A stretch of DNA of 64,000 bases from Terriglobia bacterium (lineage in GTDB: Bacteria; Acidobacteriota; Terriglobia; Terriglobales; Acidobacteriaceae), in assembly GCA_020073565.1 (NCBI GenBank), contig JAIQEY010000007.1, positions 62,001 through 126,000 of the forward strand, in the 5' to 3' direction. The translations under genes were made by a program, and so were the position numbers. Every line of letters begins with the position of its first letter. Position 1 is the first letter of the stretch. Positions 24,996 through 33,426 of the stretch are shown piece by piece. The notes under the pieces were generated by a model that did no database searches, had not been told where the DNA came from, and saw only the letters and a program-made list of their open reading frames with translations.

Positions 24996-27521
24996 ATGCC
25001 CACCTTCGCTGACGTCGCACTCGCCGTGCCGCTGGACTTGGCGTTCACCTATGCTATCCCTCCCGGCATGGAGCCCGTCGTCGGCGGGCGGGTGCTGGTG
25101 CCTTTCCGACAACAGCGCATGTCAGGCATCGTCGTTGAGTTGCATGACCGTCCGCCTCACGTCAAGACGAAAAAAGTCATCGAAGCTCTCGATCTCTCGC
25201 CGGTCCTCGACGAACACCTGCTGAAACTTGGGAAGTGGATTGCCGATTACTATCTCGCGCCAGTGGGCGAAGTCTTCCGCACTATGCTGCCGCTGTCGGC
25301 AGAGTTCAAGCGCGCGATCACGTATCGCATCACCGACGAGGGCCAGATGGCGCTGCATCTGGCGGGGATGTCGGGGTCTCCGGCTCGGTCGCGGCGGACG
25401 CCGGACGAACAGTTGGTTGAGTTCCGCGTGCTCGACTATCTGGCGGAGCGCGAGAGCGTGCGCGAGGAGAGGCTGCGCGGCGCCACCCGGGTATCGAAAG
25501 CGCTACTGAGCGGCATGGTGCGCAAGAAGTGGATTGCGCGCGAGGATGTTTCGGCGGCGCGGGATGCTGCGCGTACCGTGAAGGTCGCGGTGCTCCTCGC
25601 GGCAGAGGACAACGATGAGACGGGCGAGGGCGGGGCGCCCCTTCGACAAGCTCAGAGCAGGCTCTCGCGACAGCCGGCGGGGCGCCGGCGCTACGCTTCC
25701 AAGCTCAACGAGAATCAACGGACGCTGATCGATGCACTGGCGGCTGCGGGCGGCACGGTGCCGGTCGAGGCTCTGCGCGGGCTCGACGTTCCGCGCACTA
25801 CTTTGAGCACTCTGGTGCGGCGTGGATTGGTGCAGTTGATTGACGAGCCGCAGGACTTCACCGTGTCGAAGATCAAGCCGCGGCGGTCGCCCTTCGAATT
25901 CGAATTCAGTCCGGCGCAGAAAAGTGCACTCGGGAACATTCTCGAGGGTGTTTCCTCGCGCAAGTTCAGCGGCATGTTGCTGCACGGCGTCACCGGTTCT
26001 GGCAAGACGGCGGTCTATCTGGCCGGGATGCGCGAAGTGCTCGAGCAGGGGCGGTCATCGATTCTACTGGTCCCTGAAATCGGCCTGACTCCTGCGTTGG
26101 CGGCCGACCTGCATCAGGCTTTTGGCGATGAGGTCGCGATTCTGCACTCCGGGCTCACAGATGCGGAGCGGGCCGAGCAGTGGCATCGCATCAAACGCGG
26201 CGAGGCGCGGGTCGTAGTCGGGACCCGCTCGGCGGTGTTTGCTCCGGTTAGCGATCTGGCGCTGCTCATTGTCGACGAAGAGCAGGATTCCTCCTACAAG
26301 CAGGAAGAGACGCCGCGCTATCACGCGCGCGACGTGGCGGTCATGCGCGCAAAGATGGCCGGCGCGGTCGTGGTGCTGGGTTCGGCCACGCCGTCTCTGG
26401 AGTCCTACTACAACGCAAAGAAGCACAAATATGAACTCGTGGAGCTGCCGGATCGCGTGGAGCAGCGTCCGCTGCCCGAGGTTGAGATTCTCGACATGCG
26501 GCAGGAATTTCAGGAGACCGGGCATGAGCAGGTGATCTCGCGCAAACTGGCGGAGGAAATCCGCGAGCGGTTGGAGAAAAAAGAGCAGGTCATGGTGCTG
26601 CTTAACCGGCGCGGGTACTCGCCCGTTGCGCTCTGCCGCACCTGTGGGAAGACGCTCCAGTGCAAGAACTGTGCCGTGTCGATGACCCACCACAAACGCG
26701 AGCACAAGATGGAATGTCACTACTGCGGATTCGTCGCCCGTATTCCCGACAAGTGCGCCCTTTGCGGCAGCGAGTACGTGTATTTCGTCGGGACGGGGTC
26801 GGAGAAGCTGGAAGAATTTCTGCACGGCATGTTCCCGCAGGCACGCATCGGGCGGCTCGACCGCGATACGGTGCGCGGGCGCGAGGATTTCGAGCGCGTC
26901 CTCAATGCCCTGAATGAAGGCGAACTCGACATGCTGGTGGGCACGCAGATGATCGCCAAGGGACACGATGTCCACGGCGTGACGTTGGTGGGCGTGGTTG
27001 GGGCTGACATCGCGCTCGGATTGCCCGACTTTCGCGCCGCCGAAAGAACGTTTCAATTGCTGACCCAGGTGGCGGGCCGCGCGGGTCGGGGACCGTCCCC
27101 GGGAAGGGTCGTACTGCAGACCTATTTTCCAGATCACTACGCCGTGCAGTTTGCGGCGCGGCACGATTTCGTCGGGTTCTACGACAAGGAACTGCAATTC
27201 CGCAGCTGGATGCACTATCCGCCGTACAGCGCGATTGCCAATGTGCTGGTCCGGAGCGAAAAGCTGGATGATGCTCTTACATGGTCAGGCGAATTGGGGC
27301 GGTGGCTTGAGAAGACGCGGCACGAGGGGATACGCGTGCTCGGTCCGGCAGCGGCGCCCATTCTGCGGCTGAAGAGGGATTACCGGTATCACTTCATTCT
27401 GAAGTCTCCGAGCCGGGAGAAGATGAACACGCTGCTGCGGGCGTTGCTGGCGGAAGCGGCCGCGCGGAAGATCCCGCGCACGCAAATTATCGTGGATGTG
27501 GATGCGGTGTGGCTGATGTGA
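24996..27521 (+). CDS. priA: Primosomal protein N' (replication restart helicase PriA), with in-frame repeat insertion
   Basis: The protein has 841 residues. An N-terminal 3'-DNA-end-binding domain begins VALAVPLDLAFTYAIP. Winged-helix segments lie at about 130-290. Helicase Walker A is GVTGSGKTAVYL near residue 331, DEEQ box VDEEQDSSYK, zinc domain cysteines CRTCGKTLQCKNC and CHYCGF...CALCG, and motif VI GTQMIAKGHD..VAGRAGR. It restarts stalled replication forks. Residues of about 210-234 (GAPLRQAQSRLSRQPAGRRR) are encoded by two repeat words found in non-coding DNA elsewhere. This insertion lies in a linker and keeps the frame. Confidence 0.93.
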   Translation: MPTFADVALAVPLDLAFTYAIPPGMEPVVGGRVLVPFRQQRMSGIVVELHDRPPHVKTKKVIEALDLSPVLDEHLLKLGKWIADYYLAPVGEVFRTMLPLSAEFKRAITYRITDEGQMALHLAGMSGSPARSRRTPDEQLVEFRVLDYLAERESVREERLRGATRVSKALLSGMVRKKWIAREDVSAARDAARTVKVAVLLAAEDNDETGEGGAPLRQAQSRLSRQPAGRRRYASKLNENQRTLIDALAAAGGTVPVEALRGLDVPRTTLSTLVRRGLVQLIDEPQDFTVSKIKPRRSPFEFEFSPAQKSALGNILEGVSSRKFSGMLLHGVTGSGKTAVYLAGMREVLEQGRSSILLVPEIGLTPALAADLHQAFGDEVAILHSGLTDAERAEQWHRIKRGEARVVVGTRSAVFAPVSDLALLIVDEEQDSSYKQEETPRYHARDVAVMRAKMAGAVVVLGSATPSLESYYNAKKHKYELVELPDRVEQRPLPEVEILDMRQEFQETGHEQVISRKLAEEIRERLEKKEQVMVLLNRRGYSPVALCRTCGKTLQCKNCAVSMTHHKREHKMECHYCGFVARIPDKCALCGSEYVYFVGTGSEKLEEFLHGMFPQARIGRLDRDTVRGREDFERVLNALNEGELDMLVGTQMIAKGHDVHGVTLVGVVGADIALGLPDFRAAERTFQLLTQVAGRAGRGPSPGRVVLQTYFPDHYAVQFAARHDFVGFYDKELQFRSWMHYPPYSAIANVLVRSEKLDDALTWSGELGRWLEKTRHEGIRVLGPAAAPILRLKRDYRYHFILKSPSREKMNTLLRALLAEAAARKIPRTQIIVDVDAVWLM
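25623..25696 (+). repeat. Palindromic repeat inserted in frame inside priA
   Basis: It contains CGGGGCGCCCC, the word CCCTTCGACAAGCTCAGAG (relatives at about 23945-23970 and about 28720-28750) and GACAGCCGGCGG..CGCCGGCGCTACG (relatives at 24973-24993 and 45040-45070). It encodes about 25 residues with no counterpart in the PriA I recall. Confidence 0.75.
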
Positions 27522-27593
27522 AGCAGTTGCTCGTTGCTGGTTGCTTGTCCCTGGTCGTTCGGCCCCCATTCAGATTTCTGCCGGAAGAGAGAC

Positions 27594-28646
27594 TCACTTT
27601 CTGTGCAGCAGATGCCGAACCCCATCGCGGAGATCGCGTAGCGTTTCGCGGGCGCCGTCTCGCACCTGTGGCCATACCTCGCGGCCCGAACTCTGTGTAA
27701 ACGGGGCCGGAGTGAAGCTGAGGACCAGCATCAGTAACGCCAGCGCAGCGATGCCGCGGCGTCGGCCAGCGACTTCGGGATGGCGCGGAACCGGTGGATG
27801 CCGGGCCGTGATAGCCAGCAGCACAGCCCAGAGGAGCCAGCCCGTCCAAAAATACTTTCCAAGAGGCACAAGAGCGAAAACGGTCGCGATGGAGATCCAG
27901 CGATGGAGGCCAGGCGAGATCGAGAAAATGATATGCCCGCCATCGAGTTGTCCGCCAGGCAGCAGATTCAGAGCGGTGGCGAACATGCCAACCCAGGCCG
28001 CGGCAGCGACCGGATGCAGCGACAGGCCGGACAAGGGCGTACTGCCGTGCAGGAATCGCGCGGCAAGATGAAAGGCGAGCGGGAATCCGAGTTGCAATCC
28101 GGAGACCGGAGGGCCGGTGATCGGACGCGAGAGAGACAATCCTGCCAACAGCGCAATGCATGCGGGAATGAAGCCCGCGATCGGTCCTGCAATTCCGATG
28201 TCGAACAGTGCGGCGCGCGAGGGGATTGGGCTCTTGATCCGAATGAAGGCACCCAGTGTCCCGATCAGGCTGGGGAATGGCACGAAGAACGGGGGCGTCA
28301 CGTAAACGCGATAGTGGCGGGCGTAGAGGTAGTGCCCCATCTCGTGTGCGAACAAGATGAACATCAGCGTCAAGGAAAAGGGGAGTCCCAAAAGCAGATT
28401 CGACCGCTTCTCAAGGACCCAGCCGAGGGGGAACAGCGAGACCGCGTCGTCGTTCAAAGAGAATACCGGCTGGTGCTGCATGAAATTGAACTGCATGCGA
28501 GCCCCAACTACCGTCGTGCTGAACATGGTCAGCGCGAAGAACAGCACATAGAGCCACCAGCGCTCACGCGGCGGTGTGATGATCCAGACTGCCTGCGGGC
28601 GCTCAGTTTCGAGGGCGGGCGAGAGAGGCGGCGTGGGTTCAGACAT
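27594..28646 (-). CDS. Site-2 protease family (M50) membrane metalloprotease
   Basis: The protein has 350 residues. Several membrane helices are present. The zinc motif HEMGH lies near residue 101 (ILFAHEMGHYLYARHY) and the second ligand region is NLLPGGQLDGGH. This topology fits the M50/EcfE-related family that cuts transmembrane substrates, often anti-sigma factors. The N-terminus has an extra cytoplasmic stretch with WIITPPRERWW. It converges on priA; the 72-bp gap shows no clear terminator. A link to the window's anti-sigma factors is possible but only inference. Confidence 0.85.
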   Translation of the reverse strand: MSEPTPPLSPALETERPQAVWIITPPRERWWLYVLFFALTMFSTTVVGARMQFNFMQHQPVFSLNDDAVSLFPLGWVLEKRSNLLLGLPFSLTLMFILFAHEMGHYLYARHYRVYVTPPFFVPFPSLIGTLGAFIRIKSPIPSRAALFDIGIAGPIAGFIPACIALLAGLSLSRPITGPPVSGLQLGFPLAFHLAARFLHGSTPLSGLSLHPVAAAAWVGMFATALNLLPGGQLDGGHIIFSISPGLHRWISIATVFALVPLGKYFWTGWLLWAVLLAITARHPPVPRHPEVAGRRRGIAALALLMLVLSFTPAPFTQSSGREVWPQVRDGARETLRDLRDGVRHLLHRK

Positions 28647-28759
28647 GCAATCTCAAATCGGATGTGGATAATGCAACCCACCGCGGCCCGGATGCGGGTG
28701 TCCGCATGGTTAGTCGGCCGAGCCTGCCCTGAGACGAGCCGAAGGGATGCCGGCGTTAG

Positions 28760-29029
28760 TTAGTCAATCGACTGCAGTTCCTTGCCGGGCTTGAACCGCA
28801 CGGCCTTCCCAGGCGGAATGGAAACTTCGGCGCCAGTGCGCGGATTGCGTCCGATGCCCGTCTTGCGCGGGCGCACGTTGAACACGCCGAAGCCGCGCAG
28901 TTCGATGCGGTCGCCGGTGGCGAGCGCCTTCTTCATGCTTTCGAAGACAGTTTCAACCGCGAGCTCCGCCTTGGTCTTGGTGATCCCGGTGCGGTTGACT
29001 ACTTCGTTGATGATGTCGAGTTTAATCAC
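28760..29029 (-). CDS. HU family DNA-binding protein
   Basis: The protein has 89 residues. It is a typical HU/IHF fold: helical N-terminus with TKTKAELAVETVFESMKKAL, then GDRIELRGFGVFNVRPRKT and the arm RNPRTGAEVSIPPGKAVRFKPGK. The start is GTG at 29029 with GGGAGA upstream. It bends and compacts DNA. It is a single gene separated from its neighbours; a REP-like word (CCCTGAGACGAGCCGAAGGG) lies just beyond its stop. Confidence 0.92.
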   Translation of the reverse strand: MIKLDIINEVVNRTGITKTKAELAVETVFESMKKALATGDRIELRGFGVFNVRPRKTGIGRNPRTGAEVSIPPGKAVRFKPGKELQSID

Positions 29030-29150
29030 GCTCGGTCTCCCATCCTCCGAGGCAAAGCCTGCCTCAAGTTATTGATGCTAAGGGAGATAGGGCGGATTGT
29101 CAACCGGTGTGTTCCGGCCCATGCTGGACTCAGAGCAGACTTGCCCGGAT

Positions 29151-30359
29151 TTAGGCGGTGGCTAGGCTCTGCGCTTGGTTCGACCGAGAGTCGTCATGCA
29201 CGTCAGGACGCTTGAATTGCTTGCTGAGAGCAAGCCCCTGCTGTTGGTAAGAGGAGCCTATTGACAGGCCATAGATTCTGTCGGGCACGCCCGCCATTCT
29301 GTAGTAGAGCAGCCGCCCTACCAACTGATCGTGCTCAAGAAGTACCGGCATCTCATGTGCTCTTACTTCTAAGACAGCCCTGGTGCCTGGGATTTCTCCG
29401 CTAGATCCGTACCCAAACCCCGGGTCGAAGAACCCAGCATAGTGGACGCGGAATTCCCCCATCGCTGGATCATATGGCACCATCTCGGCGGCGTATTCAG
29501 GTGGAACACGCACTGTCCGTTTGGACGCCAGGATGTAGAAACTGTCAGGATCAAGAACAATTCGACCCTTGGAGGGCCTCTCTATGGTGTCCCAGAAATC
29601 GTCAACGGGATAGTGATTCACCTTGTCTAGTTCGATTGGTGGCGTGTGCTTCTTGGCTTTGTAAGCGACAATCGAACTCCCATTCCCTTCCAGATCAACT
29701 GTGATTGGCCAGCCACCGTCTATGGAAGCGTCTCCGGTCCCACTCTCTTCATCATCCTGAATCACCAGGCTTCCTTTGGCAAGTTGCCTGAGCTTTGAGT
29801 CGCCAGCGGGTGCGGGGTTACCGCGAATCAAACGGAGTTGGTTCAGTTTCATGCCCGCCTTGACGACGATTGGGAACGTACGCGAGACAATCTCGACGTA
29901 GAGAGCCCCGGAGTAGTTTCGTGGCACTCGATCGAACTCCGATCCGTATTCAGTGATGAGCCTCGTGAAAATGTCCAAACGCCCGGTGGTGCTTTTCGGG
30001 TTGGCGATGCCCTGCACGTCAGGCGGAAGGGTCACACTCTCCATCAATGGAACGACGTACACTTTCCCCGGTTCGAGAAGGACGGGAACAGTTTCACTAA
30101 GGTCAACTCTGTTCACCAACAGATCAGGAGCAGTCGCTTTGTTCAGCAGCGTCGATGATCTTCCGGGCAAGAAACTTGCCCGCAGACGGAATGCCTCCCG
30201 TCCTAACCGGAGATCAATGCTAGCAGGCTGTATCTGCGCATCAGGGATTTCCTGTGACGCATTGATTTTACCGAGGTCTCTATACTCTTGCAGTTCTTGA
30301 GATGACAGAATGCCCTTGCCGACCTCATGGTGAACAATAGGCGGGAACAATGAATTCAC
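29151..30359 (-). CDS. Two-domain dCTP deaminase (DCD, PF06559-like)
   Basis: The protein has 402 residues. Two tandem dUTPase/DCD-fold halves can be seen. The first has IQPASIDLRLG near residue 46 and IANPKSTTGRLDIF near residue 118. The second has KGRIVLDPDSFYILASKRTVRVPPEYAAEM and VHYAGFFDPGFGYG near residue 305. Such fused enzymes convert dCTP to dUTP for thymidylate synthesis. The start is GTG. It lies 25 bp after a small zinc-binding protein on the same strand. The locus is visibly less GC-rich than its surroundings, so horizontal acquisition is possible. Confidence 0.82.
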   Translation of the reverse strand: MNSLFPPIVHHEVGKGILSSQELQEYRDLGKINASQEIPDAQIQPASIDLRLGREAFRLRASFLPGRSSTLLNKATAPDLLVNRVDLSETVPVLLEPGKVYVVPLMESVTLPPDVQGIANPKSTTGRLDIFTRLITEYGSEFDRVPRNYSGALYVEIVSRTFPIVVKAGMKLNQLRLIRGNPAPAGDSKLRQLAKGSLVIQDDEESGTGDASIDGGWPITVDLEGNGSSIVAYKAKKHTPPIELDKVNHYPVDDFWDTIERPSKGRIVLDPDSFYILASKRTVRVPPEYAAEMVPYDPAMGEFRVHYAGFFDPGFGYGSSGEIPGTRAVLEVRAHEMPVLLEHDQLVGRLLYYRMAGVPDRIYGLSIGSSYQQQGLALSKQFKRPDVHDDSRSNQAQSLATA

Positions 30360-30384
30360 GTTTACAGGCCTTTCGCTGCCGTCT

Positions 30385-30618
30385 TCAAGACTTGCGGTGC
30401 CGCTCCGCGATGGCGGCCACCCTCTTTGCTCGCTCGACTATCTTGGCGCGATAGTACTCAGCGTAGCAATTTAAGCTGCAAAAACCTCCATCCGCCTTCT
30501 TGCCGCTTCCGACGCGTTTGCCCTCGGGGATGTCCTTCCCGCAGTTGGGGTAGATATTCTTAGCCCAGAGTTCAAGGTGATAGTCCTGCTCCGATTCCGC
30601 CATCGTCGCCTCGGTCAT
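30385..30618 (-). CDS. Small zinc-binding protein, function unknown
   Basis: The protein has 77 residues from the ATG at 30618. Possible metal ligands are NCGKDIPEGKR and, after a Gly/Lys-rich loop, FCSLNCYAEYY, i.e. a C...CxxxC arrangement like small treble-clef or TRASH-type proteins; the first Cys pair appears reduced to one Cys (YPNCGK instead of CPNCGK). A basic helix follows (RAKIVERAKRVAAIAERH). It overlaps the end of the preceding small frame and precedes the dCTP deaminase gene by 25 bp. Confidence 0.6.
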   Translation of the reverse strand: MTEATMAESEQDYHLELWAKNIYPNCGKDIPEGKRVGSGKKADGGFCSLNCYAEYYRAKIVERAKRVAAIAERHRKS

Positions 30619-30805
30619 CACGCCCGTTCTCGAGTACTCTTTTCGTTTCCTCAAGGGTCATAGGCAACGGTTCCCCTGTGTGAAACAGGTAACCTGCGCG
30701 ACGCAAATGCAGTTCTAACGTGTCAACGGCTCGCTCGAAACCGCCGGATACTTCGACATACACTGGTACAACGAAGACGCTTGGCAATTGTCGCGGCTCC
30801 TCCAT
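30572..30805 (-). CDS. Small hypothetical protein upstream of the dCTP deaminase operon
   Basis: The protein has 77 residues and I do not recognise it. The central part (FVVPVYVEVSGGFERAVDTL, then LHLRRAGYLFHTGEPLPMTL) reads like a compact alpha/beta protein; the last 20 residues are low in complexity. It overlaps the zinc-protein gene by about 47 bp, consistent with co-translation but also with one of the two being spurious. It probably begins the three-gene unit that ends with the dCTP deaminase. Confidence 0.45.
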   Translation of the reverse strand: MEEPRQLPSVFVVPVYVEVSGGFERAVDTLELHLRRAGYLFHTGEPLPMTLEETKRVLENGRDDRGDDGGIGAGLSP

Positions 30806-30971
30806 TGCATATTTGGCTGGTTTGATTTTCTGAAACGGTCGCCAGACGCAATTTCGTTATTGTCACTTTATCCCCGAGAGGCTCTCTCGTCAATGTGGAC
30901 TTCTGTGAAAAAAGGGCACTTTGCGCAGGGATTTTCGCTGATTTTCAGCATCAAGCCTGTCTCAGGATGGC

Positions 30972-31370
30972 CTACTTCTTCCCGTTCTCGCCTTCCTTGA
31001 ACATGTACTTGATGGCAGGCTTGTAGATCATCAGGTTGGGGGCGCCATTGCGGTTCAGCTTGATGCACTGTTTGTCGTACCACTCGATGTAGCCGTGGAC
31101 TTCCTCGCCGTCGCGCAGCACCACGACCATCGGAGTCTTGGCCTGCATCTGCTTCTGGTAATAGAAGTTCTCGGCGTTGGTTTGCTCGGTGGGGGCAGTC
31201 TTCTTGGCGGGCGCGGCAGAACGGTCCCGCCGCTCGCTGGGCGCGTGGTTGTGCGCATGATTGTGGTTGTGATCGTTACGGCTAAGGGAAGGGCGGATCA
31301 GCTTGCGATTCGCGAAGCCTTCCTGATCGCCGGCTTGTTCGGCTGGTATGGGGTCGACGGTGTCTTTCAT
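30972..31370 (-). CDS. hfq: RNA chaperone Hfq with long N-terminal extension
   Basis: The protein has 132 residues. The C-terminal Sm-like core is NFYYQKQMQAKTPMVVVLRDG ... VHGYIEWYDKQCIKLNRNG ... MIYKPAIKYMFKEG, matching Hfq Sm1 and Sm2 (YKPAIKY in place of YKHAIST). The first 65 residues are disordered, with a His/Asn run (HNHNHAHNHA) and a Lys/Ala/Pro segment. AGGTGG precedes the ATG. It should form a hexamer that pairs small RNAs with mRNAs. The His-rich tail may bind metal (inference). Confidence 0.87.
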   Translation of the reverse strand: MKDTVDPIPAEQAGDQEGFANRKLIRPSLSRNDHNHNHAHNHAPSERRDRSAAPAKKTAPTEQTNAENFYYQKQMQAKTPMVVVLRDGEEVHGYIEWYDKQCIKLNRNGAPNLMIYKPAIKYMFKEGENGKK

Positions 31371-31527
31371 ATCGCACCACCTGCGCGCATGGCGGCAGAA
31401 TATGCCACAACACTTGAGCCTGTGATTGTGGGTCTTGAGGTGTGAACTTAACGATTACGGTATCACAGCAAACCGGCGATGACAATCATTTGTGCCGCTG
31501 GTAGGGCAGCTTTTTCGCAGCGCCCGG

Positions 31528-32628
31528 CTATGGGGTCCGTTCCAGCGCCGTGGCGAAAGCGTCGAGCGAGAGAGACCGCAGCAGGTTCCGCCGCATGCCG
31601 CGTTCCACCTCTCCAAGTCCCTCGCTGGCGCGCCGAATCCAGGCAAAGTCGGCGGTTTCGGCCATCTTCTTCAGTTCTCCCTGGATGTCGCTATTGCGGA
31701 CCTGCTGCGGCGTACCAGACTGCAGAAACAACATGTCTTCGAGCAGCGAGTAGAGAGTGCGCAGCAGAATGTCGATTTTCTCGCGGCCATCGGCGCCGGG
31801 ACGGTAAGTCTCGGTCGTCTTGAAGAGTTCGCAATGATCGCTGCCGCGCAGGGCAGAATTCAGCAGGATGAGTGCGTGAGCGCGCGCCGCCGTATAAGTT
31901 TCAAGATCGAACGACAAAGCGCGCCCGACGGAGCCTTCGCTCAGCCGGGCGACGAGCACGCGCTGCTTGGGATTCCATTCGGGACGGCGCTGGGCGAGCA
32001 GCGCCTCGACATCCGCGGATGCGACCGCGCCCAAAGCAAACGTCATGGAGCGTGAGCGAATGGTGGGCAGCAGTTCGCCAGGATTCTCAGTCAGCAGGAA
32101 AATTGTCGCGAATTCTGGCGGTTCTTCCAAAACTTTCAGCAGCGAGTTGGCCGCCTCTTTCATGAAAGCAGAATCCGTGAAGATATAAACGCGTTCGCGG
32201 GCATCCCCCGGACGATAGTAGATGGTGTCGATCACGTGACGAACCTGGTCCACCTTGATCATGAGTTGGGGCGGATCGGGAGGAATGACCAGGACATCGG
32301 GATGAGTCTGCACGAGGATGCGGGTTTCTTTCTTGTCGGTCTCGCGCAGGTTTTCGCGGGCCTCAACGGCCTCGGCGAAGCGAGCGTCCAGATCCTCGGC
32401 CTGGGCGATGCGGGTGCAGTTGGAGCAGCGTCCGCAGAAGTCGGGCAGGCTGTCGCCGGCGGGTGGCTGGAGGCAATTCATGGCGCGCGCGAGCATCAGC
32501 GCAAGTGTGTATTTGCCCGATCCGCGCGCGCCGGAAAGGACTACGGCGTGCGGCAACCTTTTGCGCGCCAGCATTTCGCGCAGGCGGTGCACTGTTTCCG
32601 GGTTGCCGACGAAATCAGAGAATGGCAT
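31528..32628 (-). CDS. holB: DNA polymerase III delta' subunit (clamp loader)
   Basis: The protein has 366 residues. It begins FSDFVGNPETVHRLREMLAR and has P-loop SGARGSGKYTLALMLARAMN, zinc cysteines FCGRCSNC near residue 65, VDQVRHVI and the SRC-like TIRSRS motif. These mark the AAA+ delta'/DnaX family. The position immediately downstream of tmk, a very common tmk-holB pairing, supports delta' over DnaX. It loads the sliding clamp. It is separated from tmk by a word-repeat hairpin. Confidence 0.85.
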   Translation of the reverse strand: MPFSDFVGNPETVHRLREMLARKRLPHAVVLSGARGSGKYTLALMLARAMNCLQPPAGDSLPDFCGRCSNCTRIAQAEDLDARFAEAVEARENLRETDKKETRILVQTHPDVLVIPPDPPQLMIKVDQVRHVIDTIYYRPGDARERVYIFTDSAFMKEAANSLLKVLEEPPEFATIFLLTENPGELLPTIRSRSMTFALGAVASADVEALLAQRRPEWNPKQRVLVARLSEGSVGRALSFDLETYTAARAHALILLNSALRGSDHCELFKTTETYRPGADGREKIDILLRTLYSLLEDMLFLQSGTPQQVRNSDIQGELKKMAETADFAWIRRASEGLGEVERGMRRNLLRSLSLDAFATALERTP

Positions 32629-32640
32629 AGAGAGAACGAC

Positions 32641-32692
32641 TAGCTACTAGCTGCTGGCTTCTAGCTACTAGCCAGAAGCTAGCAGCTGGGTT
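32641..32692. repeat. Word-repeat hairpin between tmk and holB
   Basis: This is made of AGCTACTAGCTGCTGGCTTCT and GCCAGAAGCTAGCAGCT words that can pair with each other. The same TAGCTGCTGG/CCAGCAACTAG style occurs at 41502-41580 and a GGCTCTAGGC variant at 17967-18060. Confidence 0.6.
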
Positions 32693-33352
32693 TCAGACTT
32701 TCAACTTTTTCCGCACTAACTCCATGATCCTCGCATGCGTCTCCGCTGGAGTGCCTCGGGCATTGATCACCTGGACGCGGTTCGGTTCGCGGGCGGCGAT
32801 CGCGAGATAGGTGCCCCGAACGCGCCCAAAAAATGCGCGGCTCTCCTGTTCGAAGCGGTTCTCGTCTTTGTCCGAGCGGCTGTTCTTATGCTTGCGATTC
32901 CGGCGGCGGGCGCGCTCGACGCTGAAACTGACTTCATTGTCGAGAAGGATTGTCAGGTCCGGTTGCAGGTTGCCGCAAAGGATTTCGTGCAAGTGCAGGA
33001 CGGGTTTGCTGCCCAGTCTTCGTCCTCCACCCTGGTAGGCCTCGGTCGAGTCCGTGAAGCGGTCGCAGAGCACAACCCGCCCCTCGGCGAGTGCGGGGAG
33101 AATCACCTCGTGAATATGCTGAGCGCGGGAGGCGAACATCAAAGCCATTTCAGCCAGTGGAGAAAGTCCGGCAGTCGCAGAGTGCAATATCACTTCGCGG
33201 ATCTTCTCGCCGGTGGTAGTCCCGCCCGGTTCGCGAGTGACGGTGACGGAGACCCCGTGGGCACGCAGGGACCGTGCGAGTTTCTCGATTTGCGTGCTCT
33301 TGCCGCTGCCGTCAAGGCCTTCGAACGTAATGAACTTTCCGCGCGGGGACAC
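32693..33352 (-). CDS. tmk: Thymidylate kinase
   Basis: The protein has 219 residues. The P-loop is FEGLDGSGKSTQIEKL, the DRX motif is LCDRFTDSTEAYQGGGR, and TREPGGTTTGEKIRE follows the P-loop. In the LID region a basic insertion (RARRRNRKHKNSRSDKDENR) stands where family members usually have shorter loops. It phosphorylates dTMP to dTDP. It is upstream of holB on the same strand. A GGCTCTGGGCTTCAGG word repeat lies upstream at about 33371-33410. Confidence 0.9.
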   Translation of the reverse strand: MSPRGKFITFEGLDGSGKSTQIEKLARSLRAHGVSVTVTREPGGTTTGEKIREVILHSATAGLSPLAEMALMFASRAQHIHEVILPALAEGRVVLCDRFTDSTEAYQGGGRRLGSKPVLHLHEILCGNLQPDLTILLDNEVSFSVERARRRNRKHKNSRSDKDENRFEQESRAFFGRVRGTYLAIAAREPNRVQVINARGTPAETHARIMELVRKKLKV

Positions 33353-33426
33353 GGCGGAAATGATAGCAGGATCAGGCTCTGGGCTTCAGGCTCAGGGCTT
33401 TCGGCTCGAGGAAGATGAGAGAATCG

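Noticed and set aside
29151-30359. Calling the dCTP deaminase a phage-defence gene in the annotation
   Set aside because: Only neighbourhood and composition hint at it; the enzyme is also a normal nucleotide-pool enzyme.
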